Source: CAXMST01 sp963790085 | GTDB lineage: Bacteria; Actinomycetota; Thermoleophilia; Solirubrobacterales; 70-9 | Length of the DNA stretch: 64,000 nt | NCBI GenBank assembly: GCA_963790085.1 | Contig: CAWBNH010000013.1 | Coordinates: 310,001 to 374,000 of the forward strand | Reading direction: 5' to 3' | Part shown: positions 8,073 to 16,128 of the stretch, one piece after another | Position numbering within the stretch: the first letter of the stretch is position 1 | How the letters are laid out: each line of letters begins with the position of its first letter | The notes under the pieces: generated by a model | Databases searched by the model: none | Told to the model about the DNA's origin: nothing | The model's input: only the letters and a program-made list of their open reading frames with translations | Made by a program: the position numbers and the translations under genes

Positions 8073-9572
8073 TCAGGCGAGCAGTCGCACGTCGGAGATC
8101 TCGACCCGGAAGCCGCCGTCGCCGTCAGCGGCGGGCGCGAGCCCCACGATCCAGATCAGGAAGTGGCGGTTGGCACCGGTCGAGTCGAGGGCGATCGTCT
8201 CCTCGCTGTCCTCGATCGTGATCGGCCCGGCGAGCGGCGTTCCCCAGGCGGCGAGGTCGGCCGGCGGCAGCGACTTGCCCGAGCCGAAGATCTCCGCCGT
8301 CCAGCCCGGCTCCGCAGAGGTGATCGCGATCCCGGTCGGCGCCACCTCATCCTCGGCCTCGAGCACGAGCCCGACGCCGTCCTTGATCCCGGCGAAGTCC
8401 TCTGACTCGTAGGTCTCGGTCGTCCAGGCGGTGCCGCTCGGATTGCCGTCGATCGGGTTGCCGAGCAGGTCGGAGCGCTCCTCCCCGTCCCCGGGGGAGG
8501 GATCGAAGTCCTCCGCGGCGACGATCGGCACCGGCTCCCCCTCCGCGGCAGCGCCGGCGGGTGCCTCCCGCGACGGCCCGTCGCTGCCGGTGAAGGCTGC
8601 GAGCCCGATCGCCGTTGCCGCCGCGGCGGTCAGGAGCAGGGCGCCGGCCCAGGAGACGCTACGGCGATTGAGCAGCCGCCGCCGGCGCCCGGGGACCGAT
8701 TCGAGCACGGTCGTCGCCTCGCCGGTGGAGCGCCCGGCGCGGGCGACCTCGACCTCGAGCGCCCCCTCGAGCTCGGCCAGGAACGAGCTCATGCCGGGAT
8801 AGCGGTCCCCGGGATCCTTGGCCACCGCCCGCTCGAGCGCTGCGGCGAGCGCCGCCGAGGTCTCGGGCCGCTTGCGCTGCACGTCAGGCACCGCCTCGTT
8901 GACGTGCTTCATCGCCACCCCGACCTGCGTCTCGGCGTGAAAGGGGACGTCGCCGGTGAGCATCTCGTAGAGGACGATCCCGAGCGAGTAGACGTCGGTG
9001 CGCGCGTCCACGGGCTTGCCCATCGCCTGCTCCGGGGAGACGTAGTCGGTCGTCCCGAGCACGCGGCCGGTTGCCGTCAGCCCGTGGACCTCGAGTGAGC
9101 GGGCGATGCCGAAGTCGGTGATCTTCGCCCTGCCCTCGGCATCGATCAGGACGTTCTGGGGCTTGACGTCGCGATGGATCAGGCGGGCGCCGTGAGCGCA
9201 GGCGAGGCCCCGGCCGATCTCGATCGCGTAGGCGGTCGCCTCGTCGAGCCCGAGCCGGCCGTCGGCGTCGATCCGCTTCTTCAGCGTCTCGCCGGGCACG
9301 TACTCGAAGACGATGTAGGGATGGCCCTCGTCCTCACCGGCGTCGATCACGGCGACCAGGTTCGGATGGGACAGCGACGCGGCCGCCCGCGCCTCACGGC
9401 GGAAGCGCTCGAGCTGGTCGGGCTGATCGGAGATCTCCCGATGCAGGACCTTGATCGCCACCTGCCGGTGAAGGGTCTCGTCGACCGCCAGGTAGACGGT
9501 CGACATGCCGCCACTGCCGAGCTTCGATTCGAGCCGGTAGCGGCCCGACAGCTGTGTGCCGATCATCGCCAT
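8073..9572 (-). CDS. Second transmembrane Ser/Thr kinase with discoidin-like outer domain
   Basis: A 499-aa eukaryotic-like kinase. The kinase domain (about 11-270) has GSGGMSTVY, VAIKV (K41), HRDVKPQN, DFGIARS and the activation-loop motif GTTDYVSPEQ. A membrane helix follows at about 312-335 (WAGALLLTAAAATAIGLAAF). The external part has no PASTA repeats. It carries DPSPGDGEE...DGNPSGTAWTTETY...KDGVGLVLEAE, the pattern of the galactose-binding/discoidin-like domain at the C-terminus of mycobacterial MviN and of some actinobacterial kinases. It is transcribed toward ddl and is tail-to-tail with the pknB operon. The ligand is unknown; a carbohydrate or wall glycan is an inference. Confidence 0.9.
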   Translation of the reverse strand: MAMIGTQLSGRYRLESKLGSGGMSTVYLAVDETLHRQVAIKVLHREISDQPDQLERFRREARAAASLSHPNLVAVIDAGEDEGHPYIVFEYVPGETLKKRIDADGRLGLDEATAYAIEIGRGLACAHGARLIHRDVKPQNVLIDAEGRAKITDFGIARSLEVHGLTATGRVLGTTDYVSPEQAMGKPVDARTDVYSLGIVLYEMLTGDVPFHAETQVGVAMKHVNEAVPDVQRKRPETSAALAAALERAVAKDPGDRYPGMSSFLAELEGALEVEVARAGRSTGEATTVLESVPGRRRRLLNRRSVSWAGALLLTAAAATAIGLAAFTGSDGPSREAPAGAAAEGEPVPIVAAEDFDPSPGDGEERSDLLGNPIDGNPSGTAWTTETYESEDFAGIKDGVGLVLEAEDEVAPTGIAITSAEPGWTAEIFGSGKSLPPADLAAWGTPLAGPITIEDSEETIALDSTGANRHFLIWIVGLAPAADGDGGFRVEISDVRLLA

Positions 9573-9707
9573 CAGGCGGGTTTCAGATCTCGGGGCGGAC
9601 TGCCGGTTCGCATCGGCATGAGTATTTTCGATCCTCGCGCACGCTGCGCCTGCCGAGGATAGGCAGCGGGCGCAGGTTTGCGGGCGACCGTGTGCGACAC
9701 AGGAGGC
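9573..9707. other. Divergent intergenic region (kinase / DsbA-like)
   Basis: About 135 bp between two divergent genes. It contains the only A/T-rich patch nearby (GAGTATTTTCGATCC at about 9618-9632) and a short inverted repeat, CTGCC...GGCAG, around 9648-9664. Promoters for both genes presumably lie here, but I cannot assign -35/-10 boxes with confidence. Confidence 0.3.
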
Positions 9708-9710
9708 ATG

Positions 9711-10598
9711 ATGGCGGCTGAGGTGGTTGAGGTGCGTTGGGCCAGCGACGTGGCCTGCTCGTGGTCGTGGGGGAGCGAGCCGAAGCTGCGACGGCTGATC
9801 TGGGAGTTCGGTGAGCAGCTTCGCTTCAGCTGGGTAATGGGTGGCCTGGCGCGGAGCTACGGGCCCTCATACCGCGACTCCGAGGGGAACGTCGGCTCTG
9901 GCGGCGACTGCTACCAGGACCTGATCTCCCACTGGCTCGACGTCGCCGGCGAGACGGGCATGCCGATCGATCCGCGGCTCTGGACCAGGGCCAAGCCCAC
10001 CTCGAGCTATCCGGCGTGCCAGGCGGTGATCGCGGCCTCCGAGCAGGGCTGGGAGGCCGGCTATCGCTACCTGCGACGCCTGCGTGAGGCGTGGATGACC
10101 GAGCGCAAGAAGCTCGATCACGCCGAGGCGCTGATCGCCGAGGCCGCCTCCGCCGACCTCGATCTCGAGCGATTCGAGATCGATCTGCGCTCGCATGCGA
10201 TCGTCGAGGCATTCGGCGCGCATCTGGAGGAGGTGCGCGCGGCGCCCGAAGAGGCCCGCGAGCAGGGAAAGGTGAAGCTGACGGAGGGCAACGAGCGGGT
10301 CGCCTTCCCGAGCGCCTGGTTCATCGGCGCCGACGGCGTTCGTCACGGTGTCTACGGCTGGCAGCCCTACGAGCGCTACCGGGACGCGGCGCTCGCGGCC
10401 GGCGCCGATCCGAGCGATCCCGGGCCGGCGGATGCGATCGCCGTGATCGAACGGTTCGGCGCCTGCGCGACCCGCGAAGTCGAGGAGATAAGCGGCCGCC
10501 CGCGCCCGGTCGTCGAGGCCGAGCTCTGGGCCCTGGCGCGCGACTGGAAGCTGAAGGCCACCCCGGTTCTCACCGGCGTGATCTGGGACCGGGCCTAG
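9711..10598 (+). CDS. DsbA/thioredoxin-fold protein lacking the resolving cysteine
   Basis: DsbA-family (FrnE/HCCA-isomerase-like) protein of about 295 aa. The N-terminus reads VEVRWASDVACSWSWGSEPKLRRL, the position where relatives carry a D-x-x-C-x-W-C-W-G redox motif. Here the second Cys is Ser (CSWS), so classical disulfide exchange is unlikely and a glutathione- or mycothiol-type transferase/isomerase role is possible. The start is chosen at 9711, with AGGAGG at 9701-9706; an upstream TTG (9678) would place the SD inside the coding region, and 9708 is too close. Its TAG stop shares the CTAG palindrome with the stop of the convergent gene. Substrate unknown. Confidence 0.75.
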   Translation: MAAEVVEVRWASDVACSWSWGSEPKLRRLIWEFGEQLRFSWVMGGLARSYGPSYRDSEGNVGSGGDCYQDLISHWLDVAGETGMPIDPRLWTRAKPTSSYPACQAVIAASEQGWEAGYRYLRRLREAWMTERKKLDHAEALIAEAASADLDLERFEIDLRSHAIVEAFGAHLEEVRAAPEEAREQGKVKLTEGNERVAFPSAWFIGADGVRHGVYGWQPYERYRDAALAAGADPSDPGPADAIAVIERFGACATREVEEISGRPRPVVEAELWALARDWKLKATPVLTGVIWDRA

Positions 10599-11620
10599 CC
10601 GCCGCGCGCGAACGCGGAGAGCTTGGCACCGAGCAGCTCGTCGAACTGCGGGCCGGATGCCGGGTCGAGCGCGTTCAGCGCCGGCAGGCCGGTCAGCTTG
10701 CCGACCAGCTCGATCGCGGCGCTGGTGCTCGTTGCGCGTCCCGAGACGAGATCGGGCTCGTAGTCGAAGGCGCGAACGACGCCGGTCACCGCATAGGGGT
10801 CGGAGGCGCAGAGCACGGTGCACGCGACCCGCTCGCCGAGCGCGGCGATAGCGGTGTCCCCGTTGTAGGGCTCGAGCGGCGAGGCTCCGGCCTCGGCGAC
10901 GACCACGTCGGGCTTTCCCTCCGCCAGCAACGAGAGCAGCACCTCGAGCGCCTCGGCGTAGACCGCAGCCGGGACTGCGGTGGAGGGAACGCCGGCATCG
11001 GTGAAATCGAAGATCGGGTCCGCTCCGGCATCGCCGAGCGCGAGCACGTCGCGGAACCTCCCGACCCCGGTCAGCTTCGCGGCGGCTACGCGCAGGCCGA
11101 GCCGCCTGAGGCTGCGCACCGCGGCCTTGCCGGCGACGGTCTTGCCCGCCTCCATCGAGGTCCCGGTGATCAGCACGATCGGCGCCGTCAGTGGCTCACC
11201 GGCCCCGCTCGGGACGCAGCTTCGCATCGTCACCCTCGATCCCTCCCGGTGCGCGTGGCCGAGATAGCGCAACCGGGCGATCGGCGGCCGCGGCACCGCG
11301 GCCGAGGTGCAGCGTCCGAGGACCCCGCCGGCGCTCAGGGTCTCGAGCTCGAGGTCATCCTCGACCGCCGTCCAGTCCCCGACTATCTGCAGCGTCGCCG
11401 CCCTGCGGCCGAGGGCGCCGACGAGCTGGTCCCCGGGCATCACCTCGACGGCGCGGCCGACCGGGTTCTCGATCGAGTAGGGGACCGACCCATCGCCGGT
11501 CACCTCCGCGAGCACGTAGTCCCCGGTCGCCCAGCTCGACCGGGTGACCGGCTCGAACGACGGGCGGCGGTCCCCAAAGCCCGCGATCCTCGTGATGCTG
11601 GTCAGAAACGGCCCCGGCAT
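10595..11620 (-). CDS. P-loop NTPase-like protein of unknown function
   Basis: A 341-aa protein. The N-terminal half (1-145) has no motif I recognise. The C-terminal half begins with a Walker A loop, ITGTSMEAGKT (K160), followed by KLTGVGRF, DPIFDFTDAGVPST and VVVAEAGAS, resembling the layout of BioD/MobB-like and DUF1611 P-loop proteins. It starts directly after the M20 peptidase stop (TGA then ATG with no gap), so it is very likely cotranscribed with that peptidase and the flavin reductase. A role in amino-acid or peptide derivative metabolism is conceivable, but I do not assign a reaction. Confidence 0.75.
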   Translation of the reverse strand: MPGPFLTSITRIAGFGDRRPSFEPVTRSSWATGDYVLAEVTGDGSVPYSIENPVGRAVEVMPGDQLVGALGRRAATLQIVGDWTAVEDDLELETLSAGGVLGRCTSAAVPRPPIARLRYLGHAHREGSRVTMRSCVPSGAGEPLTAPIVLITGTSMEAGKTVAGKAAVRSLRRLGLRVAAAKLTGVGRFRDVLALGDAGADPIFDFTDAGVPSTAVPAAVYAEALEVLLSLLAEGKPDVVVAEAGASPLEPYNGDTAIAALGERVACTVLCASDPYAVTGVVRAFDYEPDLVSGRATSTSAAIELVGKLTGLPALNALDPASGPQFDELLGAKLSAFARGG

Positions 11621-12826
11621 TCAACCCGCCCCGTTCCCGCCCTCGACCGGCTCGAGCAGCATCGCCGCCAGCAGTGCCGCCCGCTCGGGCATCCGCGGGA
11701 CGATCACATGCTCCTCCGGCGCGTGAGCGCCGTCGCCGACCGCACCCATGCCGTCCAGAACGGCCGTGTACTCGGAGGCCAGGTTGCCGTCGGAGGCGCC
11801 GCCGACGGCCGCCTCGTCGAGGTCGATGCCGAGCCGCGCACCGGCCGCGCGCGCTGACTCCCAGAGTCTCCGATTCCTGGGAGTGCGCTCTAGGGGCGGC
11901 CGCCCGAAGCCGCCGCTGACCTCGATCCGGATGCCGGGCTCGACGGCCTCGAGCGAAAGGATCTGGCGCTCGATCCGCTCGGCATCGGAGGCCTCTGGAA
12001 CCCGCGCCTCGACCCGAGCGACCGCCTCAGGGGCGATCACGTTGGCGCCGAGGCCCCCGTCGATCGTCCCGACGTTGACGGTGATGCCGCGCTCGCGGTC
12101 GTTGAGCTCGAACAGACGCTGGACCTGGCGCGAGAGCTCGAGAATCGCGCTGACTCCCTTCTCGGGCTCGATCCCGGCATGGCTCGCCTGCCCGTGGATC
12201 CGCAGGTCGAAGCGACCGACCCCCTTGCGGGCGGTCTTCAGCGCGCCGCCGTCACCGAACGAGGGCTCGACGACGAATGCCCGCGCCGCCTCGTGCGCGA
12301 GGCGGATGGAGTGGGTGCGGGAGTCGGGGCTGCCGATCTCCTCGTCGGAGCAGATCAGGATCACCGGCGGCCGCACCGGCTCGAGCCCTAGCGCCTCGAG
12401 TGCGTCGAGTGCGAACAGGGCCTGCACCAGGCCGCCCTTCATGTCAAAGACTCCGGGCCCATGCAGACGCTCCCCGCGGCGGACGATCGGCATGCGCTCG
12501 AGCGTGCCGAGCGGCCAGACCGTGTCCAGGTGCCCGAGGATCAACTGGAAGCCCGGGGCGGGGCGGCTGTCGCCGGGATAGCAGAGCAGATGCGGCCCGA
12601 CGTCCTGACCGGGCAGGATCTCGGCGGCGTAGCCGCGCGCGTTGAACTCGCGGGTCAGGAGCTCGAGCATCTTCACCTGCGCGGCCGGCTCCCTCGAAGG
12701 CGACTCGGCCTCGGCCAGGCTGCAGAGCAGCGCGACCATCTCCTCCTCGCGCCCGCGCAGCAGCGTCAGCAGCGCGCCGGGGTCCTCGGCGAGGTGCGGC
12801 GCATGTTGGTCGGGATCGTCGGCCAC
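11621..12826 (-). CDS. M20-family metallopeptidase (glutamate carboxypeptidase-like)
   Basis: Zinc-dependent exopeptidase of about 401 aa. Metal ligands and the catalytic base are visible in order: GHLDTVWP (His, Asp), GVFDMKGG (bridging Asp), ICSDEEIG (Glu-Glu), VVEPSFG, and a late His in GDGAHAPEEHV. A dimerisation domain with HGQASHAGIEPEKGVSA lies between. The start is placed at GTG 12826, whose first bases follow the TGA of the upstream gene. Extending further upstream would add an Arg-rich tail that only mirrors the flavin reductase coding strand. This places it in a three-gene operon with 12829-13440 and 10595-11620. Substrate unknown (folate, glutamyl or dipeptide). Confidence 0.85.
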   Translation of the reverse strand: MADDPDQHAPHLAEDPGALLTLLRGREEEMVALLCSLAEAESPSREPAAQVKMLELLTREFNARGYAAEILPGQDVGPHLLCYPGDSRPAPGFQLILGHLDTVWPLGTLERMPIVRRGERLHGPGVFDMKGGLVQALFALDALEALGLEPVRPPVILICSDEEIGSPDSRTHSIRLAHEAARAFVVEPSFGDGGALKTARKGVGRFDLRIHGQASHAGIEPEKGVSAILELSRQVQRLFELNDRERGITVNVGTIDGGLGANVIAPEAVARVEARVPEASDAERIERQILSLEAVEPGIRIEVSGGFGRPPLERTPRNRRLWESARAAGARLGIDLDEAAVGGASDGNLASEYTAVLDGMGAVGDGAHAPEEHVIVPRMPERAALLAAMLLEPVEGGNGAG

Positions 12827-12828
12827 GC

Positions 12829-13440
12829 TCAGCGCCGGAACTCGGCCGGAAACGGGAACGAGTTGGTCTCGGCGATCTCCGCGAACCTGCCCGGCGGCAG
12901 GTACGCGAGCAGCGGCGTCCGCGCGAGCAGCTCGGCGTCGTCGATGTCGTCGCCCCGAACGGCGTCGGCCGCGGCGGTGGCGGCGACGATGCGGCCGATG
13001 ATCAACGAGTTCTGCCCGTAGCCGTCGAGCACGCGATCGAGCTCGCACTCGAGCCAGAGATAGGCTCCGTCGACCAGCACCCCGTCCACGACGGAGGAGG
13101 GGATGGTCCTCAGTGCGGCAAGCGCCGGCTTCGAGTCGTCGGCATCGCGTGGGGATGCGGTCAGGCTCGAGGCGACGACCTGCTCCGGGCGCGGGTAGCT
13201 GACCGTGAAGGCGCCGGTCCGCTCGGCGTTTCGCTGCGTGGCGTGGCGCGGGCTGCAGGCGAAGCAGTAGTGCTCCCCCCAGCCGAGCGGCATCGCCATG
13301 TGCTTGGGGGCGAGGTCGTGGCCACCGTCCTCCTCGATCGTCCCGACGATCACCAGCGGGGCGACCATGAAGGTCCGCCGCCAGAGCTCCTCGCCGATCG
13401 GCAGGGCCCGGTGGGCCGGTTGCCCGGTGCTCTCATTCAT
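12829..13440 (-). CDS. Flavin reductase-like FMN-binding protein
   Basis: FMN-binding split-barrel protein (about 203 aa) of the flavin reductase-like family. Features are APLVIVGTIEEDG near the N-terminus, PKHMAMPLGWGEHYCFACSPRHATQRN in the flavin-binding region, and GAFTVSYPRPEQV. ATG 13440 is preferred because GGAGAGGG precedes it and upstream codons look non-coding. The family includes flavin:NADH reductases and decarboxylating or thioesterase-like relatives, so the reaction is uncertain. First gene of the operon with the M20 peptidase and the P-loop protein. A 117-bp gap separates it from purM upstream. Confidence 0.8.
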   Translation of the reverse strand: MNESTGQPAHRALPIGEELWRRTFMVAPLVIVGTIEEDGGHDLAPKHMAMPLGWGEHYCFACSPRHATQRNAERTGAFTVSYPRPEQVVASSLTASPRDADDSKPALAALRTIPSSVVDGVLVDGAYLWLECELDRVLDGYGQNSLIIGRIVAATAAADAVRGDDIDDAELLARTPLLAYLPPGRFAEIAETNSFPFPAEFRR

Positions 13441-13557
13441 GCCCTGACCCTCTCCGAGCGTGGCTCCGCCCGCATCCGTACGCTCTACTGAGCCCGCCTC
13501 GGGCACCCCCGGCCGGGCGGCTCCCGAGGAGCAGTTCGCGCTTAACGCCCACGGTGC

Positions 13558-14571
13558 TCAGGACCGCCTCACCTCGCCGGCCGCGGCGGTGACCTTCCCG
13601 ATCCGTCTGCTGCCCGGGTGGTGAGAGGCGAGCAGGCCGACCGCCGCCTCGGCGTCCACCTCGGGGACGACAACGACGAATCCGAGCCCCATGTTGAAGA
13701 CCTCGAACATCTCGTCGCTCTCGACCTCACCCTGGTCGGCGATCAGGTCGAACACCGGCGGCACCGGCAGTGGTTCGCTGATCTCGTAGCCGACGCGCCG
13801 CGAGAGCCTGAGCAGGTTGTTGAGTCCATCGCCGGTGATGTGGGCCAGTCCGCGGACATCCATGGAGGAGCCGAGCAGCTCGAGGATCGCGCCGACGTAG
13901 ATCGTCGTCGGCTCGAGCAGGACGTCCCCGAGCGGGCGGCCGAGGCGCTCGTCGTCGAGGCGAATCGCCGCGAGGGCCTTGCGCGCGAGCGTGTAGCCGT
14001 TCGAGTGCAGACCGGATGAGGGCAGCCCGACCAGGACGTCGCCGGCCTCGATCCGCCCGCCGCTGACCACGGCGTCGATCTCGACCAGGCCGATCGAGCT
14101 CCCCGAGAGCTCCCAGCCGCTGACGACATCGCCCACCTGGGCGATCTCACCGCCGGGGATCTCGATTCCGCTGAGCTCGGCGCCGCGACGGAGCCCGACG
14201 CCGATCGCGCCGATCACCTCCGGGTCGGCCTCGCGGCAGAGGATCGTGTCGACGAGCGCGATCGGCTCGGCGCCGACGCAGATCAGGTCGTTGACGTTCA
14301 TCGCCACGCAGTCGATCCCGATCGTCTCGAAGCGCCCGAGCCGCTCGGCGAGCACCATCTTCGTTCCCACTCCGTCGGCCCCGAACGCGACCCCGAGCCG
14401 CTCGTCGATTCGCAGCACGCTCGCGTAGTGACCTGGAAGCTGCACCACACGGGACGGCTTCCCGGTGTCGATCAGCCTCAGCGAGGCGCGCAGCGCCTCG
14501 ACCGCGGAGTCGGCCGCCGCCTGGCTGACGCCCGCAGACTCGTACGCGCGTTGCCCGGGCGCCTCACTCAT
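13558..14571 (-). CDS. purM: Phosphoribosylformylglycinamidine cyclo-ligase (AIR synthetase)
   Basis: Catalyses ATP-dependent ring closure of FGAM to AIR in purine synthesis. The 337 aa show the PurM pattern: YESAGVSQAAADSAVEAL at the N-terminus, GVAFGADGVGTKMVLA, GIDCVAMNVNDLICVGAEP, GGEIAQVGD, GLPSSGLHSNGYTLAR and HITGDGLNNLLRL. The last motif differs slightly from the common HITGGG form. The ATG lies 8 bp inside the 3' end of the UppP gene. No other purine genes are in the window; pairing with membrane-lipid genes is probably an operon accident. Confidence 0.92.
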   Translation of the reverse strand: MSEAPGQRAYESAGVSQAAADSAVEALRASLRLIDTGKPSRVVQLPGHYASVLRIDERLGVAFGADGVGTKMVLAERLGRFETIGIDCVAMNVNDLICVGAEPIALVDTILCREADPEVIGAIGVGLRRGAELSGIEIPGGEIAQVGDVVSGWELSGSSIGLVEIDAVVSGGRIEAGDVLVGLPSSGLHSNGYTLARKALAAIRLDDERLGRPLGDVLLEPTTIYVGAILELLGSSMDVRGLAHITGDGLNNLLRLSRRVGYEISEPLPVPPVFDLIADQGEVESDEMFEVFNMGLGFVVVVPEVDAEAAVGLLASHHPGSRRIGKVTAAAGEVRRS

Positions 14572-15403
14572 CGACCTGATTCAACCTCAATCGGCGGCGC
14601 AAGACCACCGCGGCCAGGCCGAGGCGATAGGCGGCGTAAGGCCACAGCGCCCGGTCCCGCTCGACGAGCTTGATCAGGCCCTGGGAGGCGAGCGTCGAGG
14701 CGAAGGCGACGGCGGTGCCGATCGCCAGCGAGCGCCTCAGGCCCCGATCGACCCCGCGCTTCCGTAGCCGTACGCCCTTGAGCAGGGCGGCGCCGCCGAT
14801 CACCGGTAGAGCGACGGTCCGTGACAGCAGGTTCGCCTGCGCGCGGGTGAAGCCGCGCCAGCGGGCCGCGGCCAGGGTCGCTCCGTTGCGAGAGATCCCC
14901 GGCGCGAGCGCCGCCGCCTGCGCGAAGCCGAGCGCCAGGCCGTCACCCGGCCGGGCCTCACCGTGACCCCGCCGCTGAGGGCGGGTGTCGGCGACGAGCA
15001 TCGCGACCGACCCGATCGCGAGCCCGGCGGCGGTGCCCCCGGGCCCCCCGAGCCGGCCCTCGATCTGGCGCTCGAAGAGCAGTCCCGCGGCCGCGGGGGG
15101 GATGAAGCTGAGCGCGATCACCGCCAGCCGCCGGGCGTCGAGCTCGCGCAGCTCAGAGGCGATCAGCTTCCGCTGTCCGATCAGCAGCGCCGCCGCGCCG
15201 CCGCCGTGGACCGCCACCTCGAAGGCCTTGCGATGCTCGGGGTCGAGCCCGTCATGGTCCCAGCCGCGGAGCCACGGCAGCAGTCGCAGATGCGCGGAGC
15301 TGGAGACCGGCAGCAGCTCGGTTGGTCCCTGCAGCGCGCCGAGGATCGCCGCCTGCCCCGCGCTCAATGCCGGGCCGCCGCGGGCCGGGGCCCGGTCTCG
15401 CAC
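14564..15403 (-). CDS. uppP: Undecaprenyl-diphosphatase UppP (BacA)
   Basis: Integral membrane phosphatase that recycles undecaprenyl pyrophosphate to the lipid carrier used for peptidoglycan and surface polysaccharides. Motif 1, QGPTELLPVSSSAHL, and motif 2, PGISRNGATLAAARWRGF (usually SRSG), are present, with six to eight hydrophobic helices in about 279 aa. GTG 15403 is used as start because it overlaps the DedA stop (TAGTG). A TTG at 15367 gives a more typical N-terminus (LSAGQAAILG) and is the alternative. The function fits the polysaccharide locus on the other side of DedA. Confidence 0.88.
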   Translation of the reverse strand: MRDRAPARGGPALSAGQAAILGALQGPTELLPVSSSAHLRLLPWLRGWDHDGLDPEHRKAFEVAVHGGGAAALLIGQRKLIASELRELDARRLAVIALSFIPPAAAGLLFERQIEGRLGGPGGTAAGLAIGSVAMLVADTRPQRRGHGEARPGDGLALGFAQAAALAPGISRNGATLAAARWRGFTRAQANLLSRTVALPVIGGAALLKGVRLRKRGVDRGLRRSLAIGTAVAFASTLASQGLIKLVERDRALWPYAAYRLGLAAVVLRRRLRLNQVDE

Positions 15404-16047
15404 TAGGCGATCTCCGCGGCCTCGGCCTGTTCGCCGCCACGATCTCCGCGGCGCCAGCGAACGAGCAGCCAGATCCCGCCTCCGAGCAGGCCCAGCGCGA
15501 TCGGATAGTCGAGGTAGTGGAGGTAGTCGCGCCACTGCTCCCAGTTGTCGCCAACCTCGCGTCCGAGCAGGCCGAGCATCAGGACCCACGGGATGCAGCC
15601 CGCGAGGGTCAGGACCGTGAAGCGCCAGAACGGCATCCGCGCCACGCCCGCGGGGAGCGAGATGAAGGTCCGGACGATCGGCAGCATCCTGGTGAAGAAG
15701 ACGGTGGCGTCGCCGTAGCGCTCGAACCAGCGATCCGCGACAGCGAGATGCTTCGGGCTGATGTGGATCAGGCGGTTCTTCTCGAGCAGCTCGAGGCGAC
15801 CGTAGTACCCGGCCGCATAGGCGATCCAGGAGCCGACGACGTTCCCGAGCACCCCGGCCGCGACGATCCCGAACAGGGTCATGTTGCCCTCGGAGACGTT
15901 GAAGCCCGCGAACAGCATGATCGCCTCGCTCGGGACGGGAATGCAGGCGCTTTCGAGCAGCATCAAGAGGAAGACCCCGATCAGGCCCACCGAGTCGATG
16001 AAGCTCGTCGCGAGGTCGACGATCGGATCAACGATGAAGTCAGTCAT
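15403..16047 (-). CDS. DedA-family membrane protein
   Basis: A 214-aa SNARE-associated/DedA membrane protein, a family implicated in undecaprenyl-phosphate or phospholipid translocation. Family features are LLMLLESACIPVPSEAIMLFAG in helix 1, the re-entrant GNVVGSWIAYAAGYYGR, RWFERYGDATVFFTRMLPIVRTFISLPAGVARM and a terminal TM helix (YPIALGLLGGGIWLLV). ATG 16047 begins MTDFIVDP; longer versions only mirror the opposite gene. Cotranscription with uppP (1-base overlap) supports a shared role in lipid-carrier recycling, which is an inference. Confidence 0.88.
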   Translation of the reverse strand: MTDFIVDPIVDLATSFIDSVGLIGVFLLMLLESACIPVPSEAIMLFAGFNVSEGNMTLFGIVAAGVLGNVVGSWIAYAAGYYGRLELLEKNRLIHISPKHLAVADRWFERYGDATVFFTRMLPIVRTFISLPAGVARMPFWRFTVLTLAGCIPWVLMLGLLGREVGDNWEQWRDYLHYLDYPIALGLLGGGIWLLVRWRRGDRGGEQAEAAEIA

Positions 16048-16093
16048 TGGCGGATGAGCGGCCGGTGCGACGATTGCGCTCGGGGTCCCACCG

Positions 16094-16122
16094 TTGCGCC
16101 GCGCCCGACGGCACTTTACCCT
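16094..16122 (+). promoter_or_regulatory. Promoter of the polysaccharide locus (TTGCGC-N17-TACCCT)
   Basis: -35-like TTGCGC at 16094-16099, 17 bp spacer, -10-like TACCCT at 16117-16122, then six bases to the ATG at 16129. The spacing is canonical and predicts transcription from the start codon itself (leaderless). This is the best-formed of the leaderless candidates. Confidence 0.6.
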
Positions 16123-16128
16123 GTGCGC

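Noticed and set aside
12827..13048. Arg-rich N-terminal extension of the M20 peptidase
   Set aside because: It lies within the flavin reductase coding region in another frame and looks non-coding; GTG 12826 follows that gene's stop.
15322..16128. Upstream extension of the CapD-like gene by 269 codons
   Set aside because: The extension is antisense to dedA/uppP and has shadow composition; a promoter and ATG at 16129 explain the start.
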